Part shown: positions 22,477 through 33,090 of the stretch, in pieces | How the letters are laid out: the number at the start of each line of letters is the position of its first letter | Position numbering within the stretch: position 1 is the stretch's first letter | Source of the DNA: Euonymus europaeus | Taxonomy: Eukaryota > Streptophyta > Magnoliopsida > Celastrales > Celastraceae | Assembly: GCA_963580455.1 (NCBI GenBank) | Contig: OY756961.1 | Span: forward strand, 13,931,001-13,995,000 | Length of the DNA stretch: 64,000 nt | Direction: 5' to 3' | The notes under the pieces: model-generated | Seen by the model: the letters and a program-made list of their open reading frames with translations, nothing else | Told to the model about the DNA's origin: nothing | The model's database searches: none | Program-made: the position numbers and the translations under genes

Positions 22477-25400
22477 TCAAGTGAGTGGAACAGGATCAGA
22501 GAGCCTTAAATTCTCATCAAAATCTTCTGTTGCTGGCTCTAAGTAGTGCTTAAGACGATGACCATTCACTTTAAAAATATTTCCCGTCTGTGGGTGTTGA
22601 AGATTCACTGCACCATGTGAAAAAACATGAGTAATGAGGAATGGACCATACCATCGTGAACGGAGCTTACCTGGGAATAGTCTTAGGCGTGAGTTATATA
22701 ATAAGACTTTCTGCCCAGGTTCAAAATGTTTTCTCAAAATGGTCTTATCATGATAGGCCTTGGTCTTCTCCTTGTATATTTTAGAGCTCTCATAGGCTTC
22801 ATTTCGGAGTTCTTCCAACTCACTCAACTGCAACTTTCGTTGCTCTCCTGCAGCCTTCATCTCAAAATTGTACTGTTTGATAGCCCAATATGCTTTGTGC
22901 TCTAATTCAACTGGTAAGTGGCAGGGTTTACCAAAAACCAACCTGTATGGTGACATTCCAATCGGAGTTTTATAGGCTGTACGATAAGCCCATAGAGCAT
23001 CCATGAGACGATCAGACCAATCCTTGCGTGAGGAGCTCACAGTCTTCTCCAATATCTGTTTAATTTCCCTATTACAGATTTCAGCTTGTCCGCTTGTCTG
23101 TGGATGATATGGCGTGGACACCTTATGTTTGACTCCGTACTTTTGCAATAGTGCTGCAAAAAGTTTATTATTGAAATGGGACCCTCCATCACTAATGATC
23201 GCCCTGGGTGTTCCAAATCTTGCAAATATATTTTCTTTAAGGAATCTGAGGACAACTCGAGAATCATTAGTCTTGGATGGAACTGCTTCCACCCATTTTG
23301 AAACATAATCCACAGCAAGTAAGATATATAAATAACCTTTAGATGAAGGAAAAGGTCCCATGAAATCAATACCCCAAACATCAAAAATTTCAACTATTAG
23401 AATAGGTGATAAAGGCATCTGATTCCTAGATGAAAGATTACCTAACCGCTGACACCTATCACAAGTAGAGCAGAAAGTATATGCATCTTTGAACAAACTC
23501 GGCCAATGAAATCCACATTGCAATACTTTCAAAGCTGTCTTCTTTGGACCAGAATGTCCTCCACAAGCATATGAGTGACAAAACGTGAGTATGGATTGAA
23601 ATTCTGATTCTGGCACACACCGTCTGATGATTTGGTTAGAACACCATTTGAAAAGGTATGGATCATCCCATATGTAATACTTTGCTGTTGTCACGAGTTT
23701 ATCCTTGTAAGTTCTTGACAAATTTCCTGGAAGATCACCTGTAACAAGGTAATTGACAATGTCAGCATACCATGGTGTAGAAATAGATAAAGATAGTAAT
23801 TGCTCATCAGGAAAATTCTCATTTAGAGGCAAAGAGTCTTCTTCGGTCACTGAGTTGTTCACCAAACGGCTGAGGTGATCGGCCACCACATTCTCGGATC
23901 CTTTTTTGTCCTTAATCTCCAGATCGAACTCTTGAAGTAGTAGAATCCATCTAATCAAGCGAGGCTTTGCATCCTTCTTTTGAAGAAGGTACCTAAGAGC
24001 TGCATGGTCAGAAAATACAATTACTTTAGTGCCAATCAAATATGCACGAAATTTTTCTAAAGCAAAAATAACAGAAAGGAGCTCCTTCTCTGTAGTGGAG
24101 TAGTTTAATTGGGCATCATTGAGTGTTCTACTGGCATAGTAGATAACATGAGGTACTTTATATACTTGTTGTCCCAAAACTGCTCCTACAGCATAATCTG
24201 AAGCATCGCACATTAGTTCAAAAGGGAGGCTCCAATTGGGAGGCATCATGATCGGTGCTGATGTAAGAAGAAGTTTAAGCTTGTTAAAAGCTGTCAAACA
24301 TGTCTCATCAAACTCAAATGTCACATCCTTGGATAGTAAGTTACACAATGGCTTAGCTATCTTGGAGAAATCCTCGATGAACCTCCTGTAGAAACCTGCA
24401 TGTCCAAGGAAAGATCTTATTTCCTTAACTGTAGATGGAGGTGGAAGATTACTTACCAGATCCACTTTTGCTTTGTCAACTTCTATTCCCTTGCTAGAGA
24501 TGATATGACCAAGTACAATTCCTTGTTGTACCATAAAATGACATTTTTCCCAGTTTAAAACTAGATTGCATTCTTGGCATCTTTCTAAGACCAAAGCGAG
24601 ATTATGAAGGCATTTATCAAAAGATGAACCAAATACACTAAAATCATCCATAAATACCTCAATAATGTGCTCCACCATATCTGAAAATATGCTCATCATA
24701 CACCTTTGAAAAGTACCTGGAGCATTGCAAAGACCAAAAGGCATGCGCCTGTAGGCGAATGTACCATATGGACAAGTAAATGTCGTCTTGTCTTGATCTT
24801 CTGGTGCTATTGCAATCTGATTGTAGCCCGAATATCCATCAAGAAAAAAATAATGGCTATGACCTGCAAGACGTTCCAACATTTGATCAATAAAAGGTAG
24901 TGGAAAATGATCTTTTCTAGTACCTGAATTAAGCTTTCTGTAGTCAATGCAAACACGCCATCCTGTTTGAACTCGCGTGGGAACCAACTCATTATCTTCA
25001 TTAAGGACTACTGTAACTCCAGATTTTTTAGGAACCACTTGTACCGGAGTAACCCATTTGCTATCAGAGATAGGGTAAATGATGCCAACATCTAGCAATT
25101 TGAGTACTTCTTTTAGCACCACCTCCTTCATTATTGGGTTAAGTCTGCGTTGGGCATCTCTTGTTGGTTTTGTTCCCTCCTCTAGTAGTATCCGATGCAT
25201 ACATCTAGAGGGACTAATTCCTCTGATATCAGCAATACTCCATCCGATTGATGTTTTATGCTCTTTTAGTACTCTCAACAATTTCTCTTCTTCTTCAATG
25301 CTGAGGTCGGATGCAATGATTACTGGCATTGTACTTTCTTCGCCCACATACGCGTACTTCAAATGCTTTGGTAGTTCCTTCAACTCCAATTGAGGTGCCT

Positions 25401-27870
25401 GCACAATAGATGGTACAAGTTTTGTCTTAGGCACTGGTAAAGACTCAAAGGCAGAAATATACATACCTAAAGAAGGTAAGGCTTCAAGGCGAGCTAAGAC
25501 TTTGCTAGCTTGTTTATCCTCATCGATGGTTCCAAAGTCATGAATTACAACTTTGTCCACAATATCTCGACCACAACTGTCATTGAACACTTGTTGACAA
25601 ATTGTATCTAACGCATCTAAGTGAAAACAATAATGTTCATCACTTGGTAATTTGAGTGCTCCAAATACCTTGTACTCAATCGTTTGTCCCTGCACATTCA
25701 TAGTTAGTGTACCCTTTTGAACATCAATTTTGGTACCTGCTGTGGCCATGAATGGACGACCAAGAATTAAGGTTAACTTTACTTCTGACAAAGGAATCGG
25801 CTCCATTTCCAATACTAGAAAATCAGCAGGTAAGATTAATCCGTCAACTTTGACTAAGACATCTTCCAGAATACCCCTAGGGTATTTGATTGATCTATCT
25901 GCCAACTGGATGCTCACAAAGGTCGCCTTTAGTTCCCCTATATTCAAAGATTCAAAAACAGAAAAAGGCATTAGATTGACAGATGCACCTAAGTCAAGAA
26001 GAGCTTTCTCAAACCTGTGATCCCCAATGATACAAGGGATAGTAAAACTGCCCGGATCTTTTAGCTTAGGAGGGAGTTTGCTTTGTAGAACAGCTGAAAC
26101 TTCCTCAGAAACCTTAATCGTTTCAAACTCTTTAAACTTCCTCTTATTTGTGCACAAATCCTTGAGGAACTTTGCATATTTTGGCATTTGTTTGATGGCA
26201 TCTAAAAGAGGAATGTTAATCTCCACCTTCTTGAAAGTATCCAAGATTCCTTGCATTGGATCTTCTTTCTTGGACTTCTGCAATCTGCTAGGAAAAGGAG
26301 CATGTGAAGAAATATAATTTGGAAGGTTAGAGTTAACCTGAAGGTTTGGCGTTTCCTGGAAAGGAGTAGCACTGCTGCTAGAATTTGGATCTAGAACTTC
26401 TGGATTGATCATCTGGTCAGAGTCAAGGTTCTTCTCTTCTTCTGGCACGCTCATTTTTCCAATTGTTTTCCCTCCCCTCAGAGTGATTGCTTTAGCATGT
26501 TCATTAATCTTAGGGTTGACAACAACTTGGCCAGGAAGCTTTCCAGGTTCCCTTTGATTTAATGCAGTGGCTAACTGTCCCATTTGTTGTTCCAAATTTG
26601 CAATGGCATTATCAGTTTTCTGCATGAATGCTTGAGTGCTCTGTGCCATAGATGTAACCATATCTTCAAGTGATGGTTTCGGAGGCTCCACTTGAACCCG
26701 ATGTTGTGGTAATTGAGCAAAAGGTTGTTGCATTGGTTGATTATTACTCCACCTAAAATTTGGATGATTCCTCCATCCTGGATTGTAGGTAGGAGCAAAT
26801 GGATCATTCCTTGGCCTTTGCATTTGCTTTTGATTCTGATTTGGATACGTACTGCATGCATTTATTTGTGCATCCATGACCGCAACTTCATTTTGTGGAC
26901 AACTTTCAATAGCATGTCCAGGTGTACTGCACACAGCACACACTTGAGAGCCTGGAACAATTAACTGCTTTACCATCTTTGTCAAGTTTGCAATTTGGGC
27001 TTCCATGTTTGAACTTGATTGTGCTTCATAGATTCCAGCCCTTTTCTGAGGTTCTCTCACTCTGTTGTAGCTCCATTGTTGAGAATTAGTTGACAAAGTT
27101 TCGAACATCTCCCTGGCTTGTCCGGCATTGTTATTCATCAATCCTCCACCAAATGTGGCGTCCACCATTTTGCGATCTGAATCTAGCATCCCTTCATAAA
27201 AATATTGCATTAGTAGCCATTCTTGAATATTATGATGAGGACAAGAGCTTAAGAGCCTCTTGTATCTCTCCCAATATTCGTGGAATGCTTCTCCATCATT
27301 TTGTTGGATGCTCACTATCTCTTTCCTTATTTTATTTGTCTTTTGAGCTGGAAAAAATTTCGTCAAGAACTTGTTTGCCAAATCTGTCCATGTTCTTATT
27401 GAAGCTCTTGGTAAAGAGTGAAGCCATGTCTTTGCTTGTTCCTTCAGACTAAATGGAAACAATCGCAGATGAACCTGCTCATCAGTTAAACCTCTTATTT
27501 TAATTGTGGAATAGACATCTGAGAATTCTTTAAGATGCATGTGAGGATCTTCTCCAGCATGGCCCAAGAACGTAGGCAACAAATGAATCATTCCAGACTT
27601 TAGTTCAAAGTTGTCTACAGTAGTCTGGGGGTAGACAATGCATGAAGCTTGATCTGCTGCTTGAGGCACAGAGAAATCCTTAAGTGGCTTGTTCATGTTA
27701 TCTGGTTCTTCTTCCATTTGAACTGAGGCTGTGGGACTTGTAGTTGGTGATGACAAAGGTGATCTCTCTGGAGTGCGATGGTCTCTTTGACAAAATAAAC
27801 GGATCTCCGCTAATTTTGTGTTTAACGAAATGTCGTCAGTCGATAAGTTCTCAAGATTTGAGCTGGACAT
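22477..27870 (-). CDS. gag-pol: Gag-Pol polyprotein, Athila lineage (intact)
   Basis: A single 1797-aa frame encodes capsid/nucleocapsid and the replication enzymes. Visible in order: Gag core with the retrotransposon-gag fold region (about 100-260), a CCHC zinc knuckle C311-x2-C314-x4-H319-x4-C324, aspartic protease with DLGAS at 626-630, reverse transcriptase (about 915-1120) with the [10 protein letters not shown] region near 1010-1019 and FMDD at 1073-1076, RNase H with D1222, the EKE segment (1261-1263), D1288 and D1331, and integrase. The integrase has a zinc-binding H1432/H1439/C1470/C1473 (C1467 is an extra Cys) and a D,D-35-E core at D1502, D1561 and E1597. The C-terminus ends without a chromodomain, as expected for Athila. 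No stop or frameshift interrupts it. The start is the first Met of the frame, preceded by a pyrimidine-rich TTTTACAG. Gag and Pol are fused in one frame, so the Gag:Pol ratio would need another control. As the flanking LTR now reads the opposite way, the sense RNA has no LTR promoter in the usual place. Confidence 0.95.
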   Translation of the reverse strand: MSSSNLENLSTDDISLNTKLAEIRLFCQRDHRTPERSPLSSPTTSPTASVQMEEEPDNMNKPLKDFSVPQAADQASCIVYPQTTVDNFELKSGMIHLLPTFLGHAGEDPHMHLKEFSDVYSTIKIRGLTDEQVHLRLFPFSLKEQAKTWLHSLPRASIRTWTDLANKFLTKFFPAQKTNKIRKEIVSIQQNDGEAFHEYWERYKRLLSSCPHHNIQEWLLMQYFYEGMLDSDRKMVDATFGGGLMNNNAGQAREMFETLSTNSQQWSYNRVREPQKRAGIYEAQSSSNMEAQIANLTKMVKQLIVPGSQVCAVCSTPGHAIESCPQNEVAVMDAQINACSTYPNQNQKQMQRPRNDPFAPTYNPGWRNHPNFRWSNNQPMQQPFAQLPQHRVQVEPPKPSLEDMVTSMAQSTQAFMQKTDNAIANLEQQMGQLATALNQREPGKLPGQVVVNPKINEHAKAITLRGGKTIGKMSVPEEEKNLDSDQMINPEVLDPNSSSSATPFQETPNLQVNSNLPNYISSHAPFPSRLQKSKKEDPMQGILDTFKKVEINIPLLDAIKQMPKYAKFLKDLCTNKRKFKEFETIKVSEEVSAVLQSKLPPKLKDPGSFTIPCIIGDHRFEKALLDLGASVNLMPFSVFESLNIGELKATFVSIQLADRSIKYPRGILEDVLVKVDGLILPADFLVLEMEPIPLSEVKLTLILGRPFMATAGTKIDVQKGTLTMNVQGQTIEYKVFGALKLPSDEHYCFHLDALDTICQQVFNDSCGRDIVDKVVIHDFGTIDEDKQASKVLARLEALPSLGMYISAFESLPVPKTKLVPSIVQAPQLELKELPKHLKYAYVGEESTMPVIIASDLSIEEEEKLLRVLKEHKTSIGWSIADIRGISPSRCMHRILLEEGTKPTRDAQRRLNPIMKEVVLKEVLKLLDVGIIYPISDSKWVTPVQVVPKKSGVTVVLNEDNELVPTRVQTGWRVCIDYRKLNSGTRKDHFPLPFIDQMLERLAGHSHYFFLDGYSGYNQIAIAPEDQDKTTFTCPYGTFAYRRMPFGLCNAPGTFQRCMMSIFSDMVEHIIEVFMDDFSVFGSSFDKCLHNLALVLERCQECNLVLNWEKCHFMVQQGIVLGHIISSKGIEVDKAKVDLVSNLPPPSTVKEIRSFLGHAGFYRRFIEDFSKIAKPLCNLLSKDVTFEFDETCLTAFNKLKLLLTSAPIMMPPNWSLPFELMCDASDYAVGAVLGQQVYKVPHVIYYASRTLNDAQLNYSTTEKELLSVIFALEKFRAYLIGTKVIVFSDHAALRYLLQKKDAKPRLIRWILLLQEFDLEIKDKKGSENVVADHLSRLVNNSVTEEDSLPLNENFPDEQLLSLSISTPWYADIVNYLVTGDLPGNLSRTYKDKLVTTAKYYIWDDPYLFKWCSNQIIRRCVPESEFQSILTFCHSYACGGHSGPKKTALKVLQCGFHWPSLFKDAYTFCSTCDRCQRLGNLSSRNQMPLSPILIVEIFDVWGIDFMGPFPSSKGYLYILLAVDYVSKWVEAVPSKTNDSRVVLRFLKENIFARFGTPRAIISDGGSHFNNKLFAALLQKYGVKHKVSTPYHPQTSGQAEICNREIKQILEKTVSSSRKDWSDRLMDALWAYRTAYKTPIGMSPYRLVFGKPCHLPVELEHKAYWAIKQYNFEMKAAGEQRKLQLSELEELRNEAYESSKIYKEKTKAYHDKTILRKHFEPGQKVLLYNSRLRLFPGKLRSRWYGPFLITHVFSHGAVNLQHPQTGNIFKVNGHRLKHYLEPATEDFDENLRLSDPVPLT

Positions 27871-28066
27871 TCATGTATCTGTAAAATAGGAAAAATAACA
27901 ATATAAATGAACTACTTAGGTGGCGAGGCCAACCATAAACATAAATTAATATAAAGAAAATTTGGTGGATGGCAATGCCAATCACAACCAGAGGATTAAA
28001 GGAGTTAGTTGACAATATATAAAAAGTTAGTATACAGAAGAAATAAAATGGGGCAGAAAAGGCCAA
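27851..28066 (-). other. Leader uORF overlapping the gag start
   Basis: A 71-codon frame begins in the leader and ends 20 nt inside gag in another frame. Its last ATG lies four bases before the gag ATG. The translation is hydrophobic and looks like AT-rich non-coding sequence, so it is reported as an upstream ORF that may lower gag initiation, not as a protein gene. A possible splice acceptor (TTTTACAG) just before gag could remove most of it. Confidence 0.35.
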
Positions 28067-28327
28067 CCATAAAAAAATGATGTTAGTAAATATTAAGGTA
28101 TATTAATAGGCGGTAAAACCAGCCATTAATATTAATAGATATATACATATATTAACAACAGTAGGCGGTTGAACCAGCCATTAATAGAAAATAAAATGGG
28201 GCATTTAAGCCAACCACGTTAAATAATGACATATAATGTAAAACCTTCCATGTAGGAGGTGCTAACAACAAAAATAAATAAATAAATTATATACAAGAGT
28301 TAGATGACACTATATTAGATAATCACG
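27871..28327 (-). other. Element 5' leader with a series of short GGC/GCC hairpins
   Basis: This is about 460 nt between PBS and gag. Six related motifs occur at 27919-27936, 27964-27984, 28050-28070, 28107-28125, 28163-28181 and 28197-28217. On + they have the form GGNGGN...GCC or GGCGGT-N-ACCAGCC(AT), each able to fold as a small stem. A further CCTTCC/GGAGG stem lies near 28243-28258. The motifs are spaced roughly 35-85 nt apart in otherwise A/T-rich sequence. This is the region where packaging and dimerisation signals are expected. The role is inferred. Confidence 0.55.
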
Positions 28328-28345
28328 TCCCCGGCAACGGCGCCA
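28328..28345 (-). promoter_or_regulatory. Primer-binding site, tRNA-Asp
   Basis: In element sense the 18-nt TGGCGCCGTTGCCGGGGA is complementary to the 3' end of plant tRNA-Asp(GUC) including CCA. It lies 5 nt after the inverted LTR end (CATAACA). A tRNA-Asp primer is usual for the Athila/Tat branch. It fixes the internal region as reading right to left. Confidence 0.95.
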
Positions 28346-28350
28346 AAAAT

Positions 28351-28521
28351 TGTTATGTCGTTAGTAACAATTTAAATTAACCTTACAAATGTACAATTAA
28401 TATATATATAGTGAACAAGTAAGAGTCGATCCCACAAGGAGTGATGCTAATAGATATACAATCTTACACTTGAATATAATTGATACAAGGGGGGTTAAGT
28501 CCTGCAATAGATAAAAATTAA
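28351..28521 (-). repeat. Inverted fragment of LTR 3' end (171 bp)
   Basis: This is the exact reverse complement of the last 171 bp of the left LTR (19971-20141), with no mismatch by eye. It is correctly joined to the PBS. Upstream of this fragment (element sense) the remaining 1.3 kb of LTR is absent. The sequence instead turns around into the + oriented LTR end, with ATTAA (28517-28521) shared by both. Confidence 0.95.
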
Positions 28522-28733
28522 TATCAATTCTCATTCTTGTTCTTAACGTCAATTTCTTTGTCTTAATTTTTATCTATTGCAGGACTTAACCCCCCTTGTA
28601 TCAATTATATTCAAGTGTAAGATTGTATATCTATTAGCATCACTCCTTGTGGGATCGACTCTTACTTGTTCACTATATATATATTAATTGTACATTTGTA
28701 AGATTAATTTAAATTGTTACTAACGACATAACA
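28517..28733 (+). repeat. Truncated right LTR (last 217 bp), + orientation
   Basis: It matches the left LTR at 19925-20141 with one substitution over 217 bp and ends with the native CATAACA terminus next to the GTATA target duplication. The first 1250 bp of this LTR are missing. Confidence 0.95.
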
Positions 28734-28738
28734 GTATA
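28734..28738 (+). repeat. Target-site duplication, right copy (GTATA)
   Basis: This is the direct repeat of 18670-18674. It is followed by AGCTTCCTACTTT, the exact continuation of the interrupted satellite monomer. Confidence 0.95.
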
Positions 28739-29680
28739 AGCTTCCTACTTTATTTCGATGCCAAAACACCAACTTTCTATGTCAAATGGACAAAACCGTT
28801 AAAAGCTCCTCCATAGAGAGAGTTGAGCAACTTCGGACCATCAAAATTGCTCTATGTACACATTTTTTTGTTCTTCTATGTCAACTTTTACGAGTATAAG
28901 CTTCCTACATTATTTCGATGCCAAAACACCAACTTTCTATGACAAATGGACAAAACCGTTAAAAGCTCCTCTATAGAGAGAGTTGAGCAACTTCGGACTA
29001 TCAAAGTTGCTCGGGACAGACTTTTTATTGTTCTTCTATGTCAAATTTTACGAGTATAAGCTTACTACATTATTTCGATGCCAAAACACCAACTTTCTAT
29101 GACAAATGGACAAAACCGTTAAAAGCTCGTCCATAGAGAGAGTTGGGCATCTTCGGACCACCAAAGTTACTCGGTGTACAATTTTTATTGTTCTTATATG
29201 TCAAATTTTACGAGTATAAGCTTCATAGATTATTTCGATGCCAAAACACCAACTTTCTATGACAAATAGACAAAATCGCTAAAAGCTCCTCCATAGAGAG
29301 AGTTGAGCAACTTCGGAATATCAAAGTTGCTCGGGATAGACTTTTTGTTGTTCTTCTATGTCAACTTTTACGAGTATAAGCTTCCAACATTATTTCGATG
29401 CCAAAACACCAACTTTCTATGACAAATGGACAAAACCGTTAAAAGCTCCTCCATAGAGAGAGTTGAGCAACTTCGGACTCCCAAAGTTGCTCGGGACAAA
29501 CTTTTTATTGTTCTTCTATGTCAAATTTTACGAGTATAAGCTTCCTACATTATTTCGATGCCAAAACACCAACTTTCTATGACAAATGGACAAAACCGTT
29601 AAAAGCTCCTCCATAGAGAGAGTTGAGCAACTTCGGACTATGGAAGTTTCTCAGGATAGACTTTTTATTGTTCTTCTATG
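28734..29680 (+). repeat. Satellite, right of the element, heterogeneous monomers
   Basis: This is the continuation of the interrupted monomer and about five more in the same + orientation. The first full monomer is class B with GCTCTATGTACACA, and a class C monomer lies near 29150-29230. No clear HOR is seen inside this short stretch. Confidence 0.85.
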
Positions 29681-32600
29681 TCAAATTTTATGAGTATAAG
29701 CTTCCTACTTTATTTCGATGCCAAAACACCAACTTTCTATGACAAATGGACAAAACCGTTAAAAGCTACTCCATAGAGAGAGTTGAGCAACTTCGGACTA
29801 TCAAAGTTGCTCGGGATAGACTTTTTATTGTTCTTCTATGTCAAATTTTACGACTATAAACTTCCTAGATTATTTCGATGCCAAAACACCAACTTTCTAT
29901 GACAAATAGACAAAACTGCTAAAAGCTCCTCCATAGAGAGAGTTGAGCAACTTCTGACTATCAAAGTTGCTCGGGACAGACTTTTTATTGTTCTTCAATG
30001 TCAAATTTTACGAGTATAAGCTTCCTACATTATTTCGATTCCAAAACACCAACTTTCTATGACAAATGGACAAAACCGTTAAAAGCTCCTACATAGAGAA
30101 AGTTGAGCAACTTCGGACCATCAAAATTGCTCCATGTACACTTTTTGTTGTTCTTCTATGTCAACTTTTACGAGTATAAGCTTCTTACATTATTTCGATG
30201 ACAAAACACCAACTTTCTTTGACAAATGGATAAAACCGTTAAAAGCTCCTCCGTAGAGAGAGTTGAGCAACTTCGGACTATGAAAGTTGCTCGGGATAGA
30301 CTTTTTATTGTTCTTCTATGTCAAATTTTACGAGTATAAGCTTCCTACATTATTTCGATGACAAAACACCAACTTTCTATGACAAATAGACAAAACCGCT
30401 AAAAGCTACTCCATAGAGAGAGTTGAGCAACTTCGGACTATCAAAGTTGCTCGGGACAGACTTTTTATTGTTCTTCAATGTCAAATTTTACGAGTATAAG
30501 CTTCCAACATTATTTCGATGCCAAAACACCAACTTTCTATGACAAATGGACAATACCGTTAAAAGCTCCTCCATAGAGAGAGTTGAGCAACTTCGGACTA
30601 TCAAAGTTGCTCGGGACAAACTTTTTATTGTTCTTCTATGTCAAATTTTACGAGTATAAGCTTCCTAAATTATTTCGATGCCAAAACACCAACTTTCTAT
30701 GACAAATGGACAAAACCGTTAAAAGCTCCTCCATACAGAGAGTTGAGCAACTTCGGACTATGGAAGTTTCTCGGGATAGACTTTTTATTGTTCTTCTATG
30801 TCAAATTTTACGAGTATAAGCTTCCTACTTTATTTCGATGCCAAAACACCAACTTTCTATGACAAATGGACAAAACCTTTAAAAGCTACTCCATAGAGAG
30901 AGTTGAGCAACTTCGGACTATCAAAGTTGCTCGGGACAGACTTTTTATTGTTCTTCAATGTCAAATTTTACGAGTATAAGCTTCCTACATTATTTCGATT
31001 CCAAAACACCAACTTTCTATGACAAATGGACAAAACCGTTAAAAGCTCCTACATAGAGAAAGTTGAGCAACTTCGGACCATCAAAATTGCTCCATGTACA
31101 CTTTTTTGTTGTTCTTCTATGTCAACTTTTACGAGTATAAGCTTCTTACATTATTTCGATGACAAAACACCAACTTTCTTTGACAAATGGATAAAACCCT
31201 TAAAAGCTCCTCCGTAGAGAGAGTTGAGCAACTTCGGACTATGAAAGTTGCTCGGGATAGACTTTTTATTGTTCTTCTATGTCAAATTTTACGAGTATAA
31301 GCTTGCTACATTATTTCGATGCCAAAACACCAACTTTCTATGACAAATAGACAAAACCGCTAAAAGCTACTCCATAGAGAGAGTTGAGCAACTTCGGACT
31401 ATCAAAGTTGCTCGGGACAGACTTTTTATTGTTCTTCAATGTCAAATTTTACGAGTATAAGCTTCCAACATTATTTCGATGCCAAAACACCAACTTTCTA
31501 TGACAAATGGACAATACCGTTAAAAGCTCCTCCATAGAGAGAGTTGAGCAACTTCGGACTATCAAAGTTGCTCGGGACAAACTTTTTATTGTTCTTCTAT
31601 GTCAAATTTTACGAGTATAAGCTTCCTAAATTATTTCGATGCCAAAACACCAACTTTCTATGACAAATGGACAAAACCGTTAAAAGCTCCTCCATACAGA
31701 GAGTTGAGCAACTTCGGACTATGGAAGTTTCTCGGGATAGACTTTTTATTGTTCTTCTATGTCAAATTTTACGAGTATAAGCTTCCTACTTTATTTCGAT
31801 GCCAAAACACCAACTTTCTATGACAAATGGACAAAACCTTTAAAAGCTACTCCATAGAGAGAGTTGAGCAACTTCGGACTATCAAAGTTGCTCGGGATAG
31901 ACTTTTTATTGTTCTTCAATGTCAAATTTTACGAGTATAAGCTTCCTACATTATTTCGATTCCAAAACACCAACTTTCTATGACAAATGGACAAAACCGT
32001 TAAAAGCTCCTACATAGAGAAAGTTGAGCAACTTCGGACCATCAAAATTGCTCCATGTACACTTTTTGTTGTTCTTCTATGTCAACTTTTACGAGTATAA
32101 GCTTCTTACATTATTTCGATGCCAAAACACCAACTTTCTTTGACAAATGGATAAAACCGTTAAAAGCTCCTCCGTAGAGAGAGTTGAGCAACTTCGGACT
32201 ATGAAAGTTGCTCGGGATAGACTTTTTATTGTTCTTCTATGTCAAATTTTACGAGTATAAGCTTCCTACATTATTTCAATGCCAAAACACCAACTTTCTA
32301 TGACAAATAGACAAAACCGCTAAAAGCTCCTCCATAGAGAGAGTTGAGCAACTTCGGACTATCAAAGTTGCTCGGGACAGACTTTTTATTGTTCTTCAAT
32401 GTCAAATTTTACGAGTGTAAGCTTCCAACATTATTTCGATGCCAAAACACCAACGTTCTATGACAAATGGACAATACCGTTAAAAGCTCCTCCACAGAGA
32501 GAGTTGAGCAACTTCGGACTATCAAAGTTGCTCGGGACAAACTTTTTATTGTTCTTCTATGTCAAATTTTAAGAGTATAAGCTTCCTAAATTATTTCGAT

Positions 32601-33090
32601 GCCAAAACACCAACTTTCTATGAAAAATGGACAAAACCATTAAAAGCTCCTTCATACAGAGAGTTGAGCAACTTCGGACTATGGAAGTTTCTCGGGATAG
32701 ACTTTTTATTGTTCTACTATGTCAAATTTTACGAGTATAAGCTTCCTACTTTATTTCGATGCCAAAACACCAACTTTCTATGACAAATGGACAAAACCGT
32801 TAAAAGCTACTCCATAGAGTGAGTTGAGCAACTTCGGACTATCAAAGTTGCTCGGGATAGACTTTTTATTGTTCTTCTATGTCAAATTTTACGACTATAA
32901 ACTTCCTAGATTATTTCGATGCCAAAACACCAACTTTCTATGACAAATAGAGAAAACCGCTAAAAGCTCCTCCATAGAGAGAGTTGAGCAACTTCGTACT
33001 ATCAAAGTTGCTCGGGACAGACTTTTTATTGTTCTTCAATGTCAAATTTTACGAGTATAAGCTTCCTACATTATTTCGATTCCAAAACAC
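29681..33090 (+). repeat. Satellite HOR, 6-mer (960/961 bp), about 3 copies
   Basis: A class B marker (GCTCCATGTACAC) recurs at about 30130, 31090, 32050 and 33170, spaced 960, 960 and 1120 bp. A GACAATACCGTT variant and an ATACAGAGAG variant recur in the same order in each copy (about 30547/31508/32468 and 30730/31690/32650). One copy carries an extra T in its T-run near 31101, which explains one 961-bp step. Confidence 0.87.

Larger units (their letters stand above)
18675..28733. mobile_element. Athila-type Ty3/gypsy LTR retrotransposon with inverted internal region
   Basis: The 10,059-bp insertion is bounded by TG (18675) and CA (28733) and by a GTATA target duplication. The order along + is: full LTR (+), 3' UTR, ORF3 (-), gag-pol (-), leader and tRNA-Asp PBS (-), inverted last 171 bp of an LTR, last part of an LTR (+). 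Both outer LTR ends read +, whereas PBS, genes and 3' UTR read -. In a normal element all parts share one direction. No polypurine tract is found next to the left LTR, and about 1.25 kb of the second LTR is missing. Assignment to the Athila lineage rests on the tRNA-Asp PBS, gag-pol in one ORF, no chromodomain, and a downstream ORF3. As arranged it could not complete a normal replication cycle. Confidence 0.93.
28351..28733. repeat. Long palindrome: 171-bp arms, 41-nt loop
   Basis: Arm 28351-28521 and arm 28563-28733 are reverse complements with a single mismatch (the GGTTAATTT/GATTAATTT site). The loop is 28522-28562. RNA crossing this region from either direction would fold into a near-perfect 171-bp hairpin. 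DNA palindromes of this size are usually unstable. Confidence 0.95.

Noticed and set aside
23037..27452. Several 64-120-codon frames on both strands inside gag-pol
   Set aside because: They are overlapped completely by the 1797-codon gag-pol frame and none has a recognisable domain.
18675..28733. Two nested elements of the same family in opposite orientation
   Set aside because: Only one target duplication is visible. No second TG...CA boundary or 5-bp repeat occurs at 20141/20142 or 28521/28522, and the junctions show microhomology instead. A rearrangement of one element is simpler, although recombination with another copy is not excluded.
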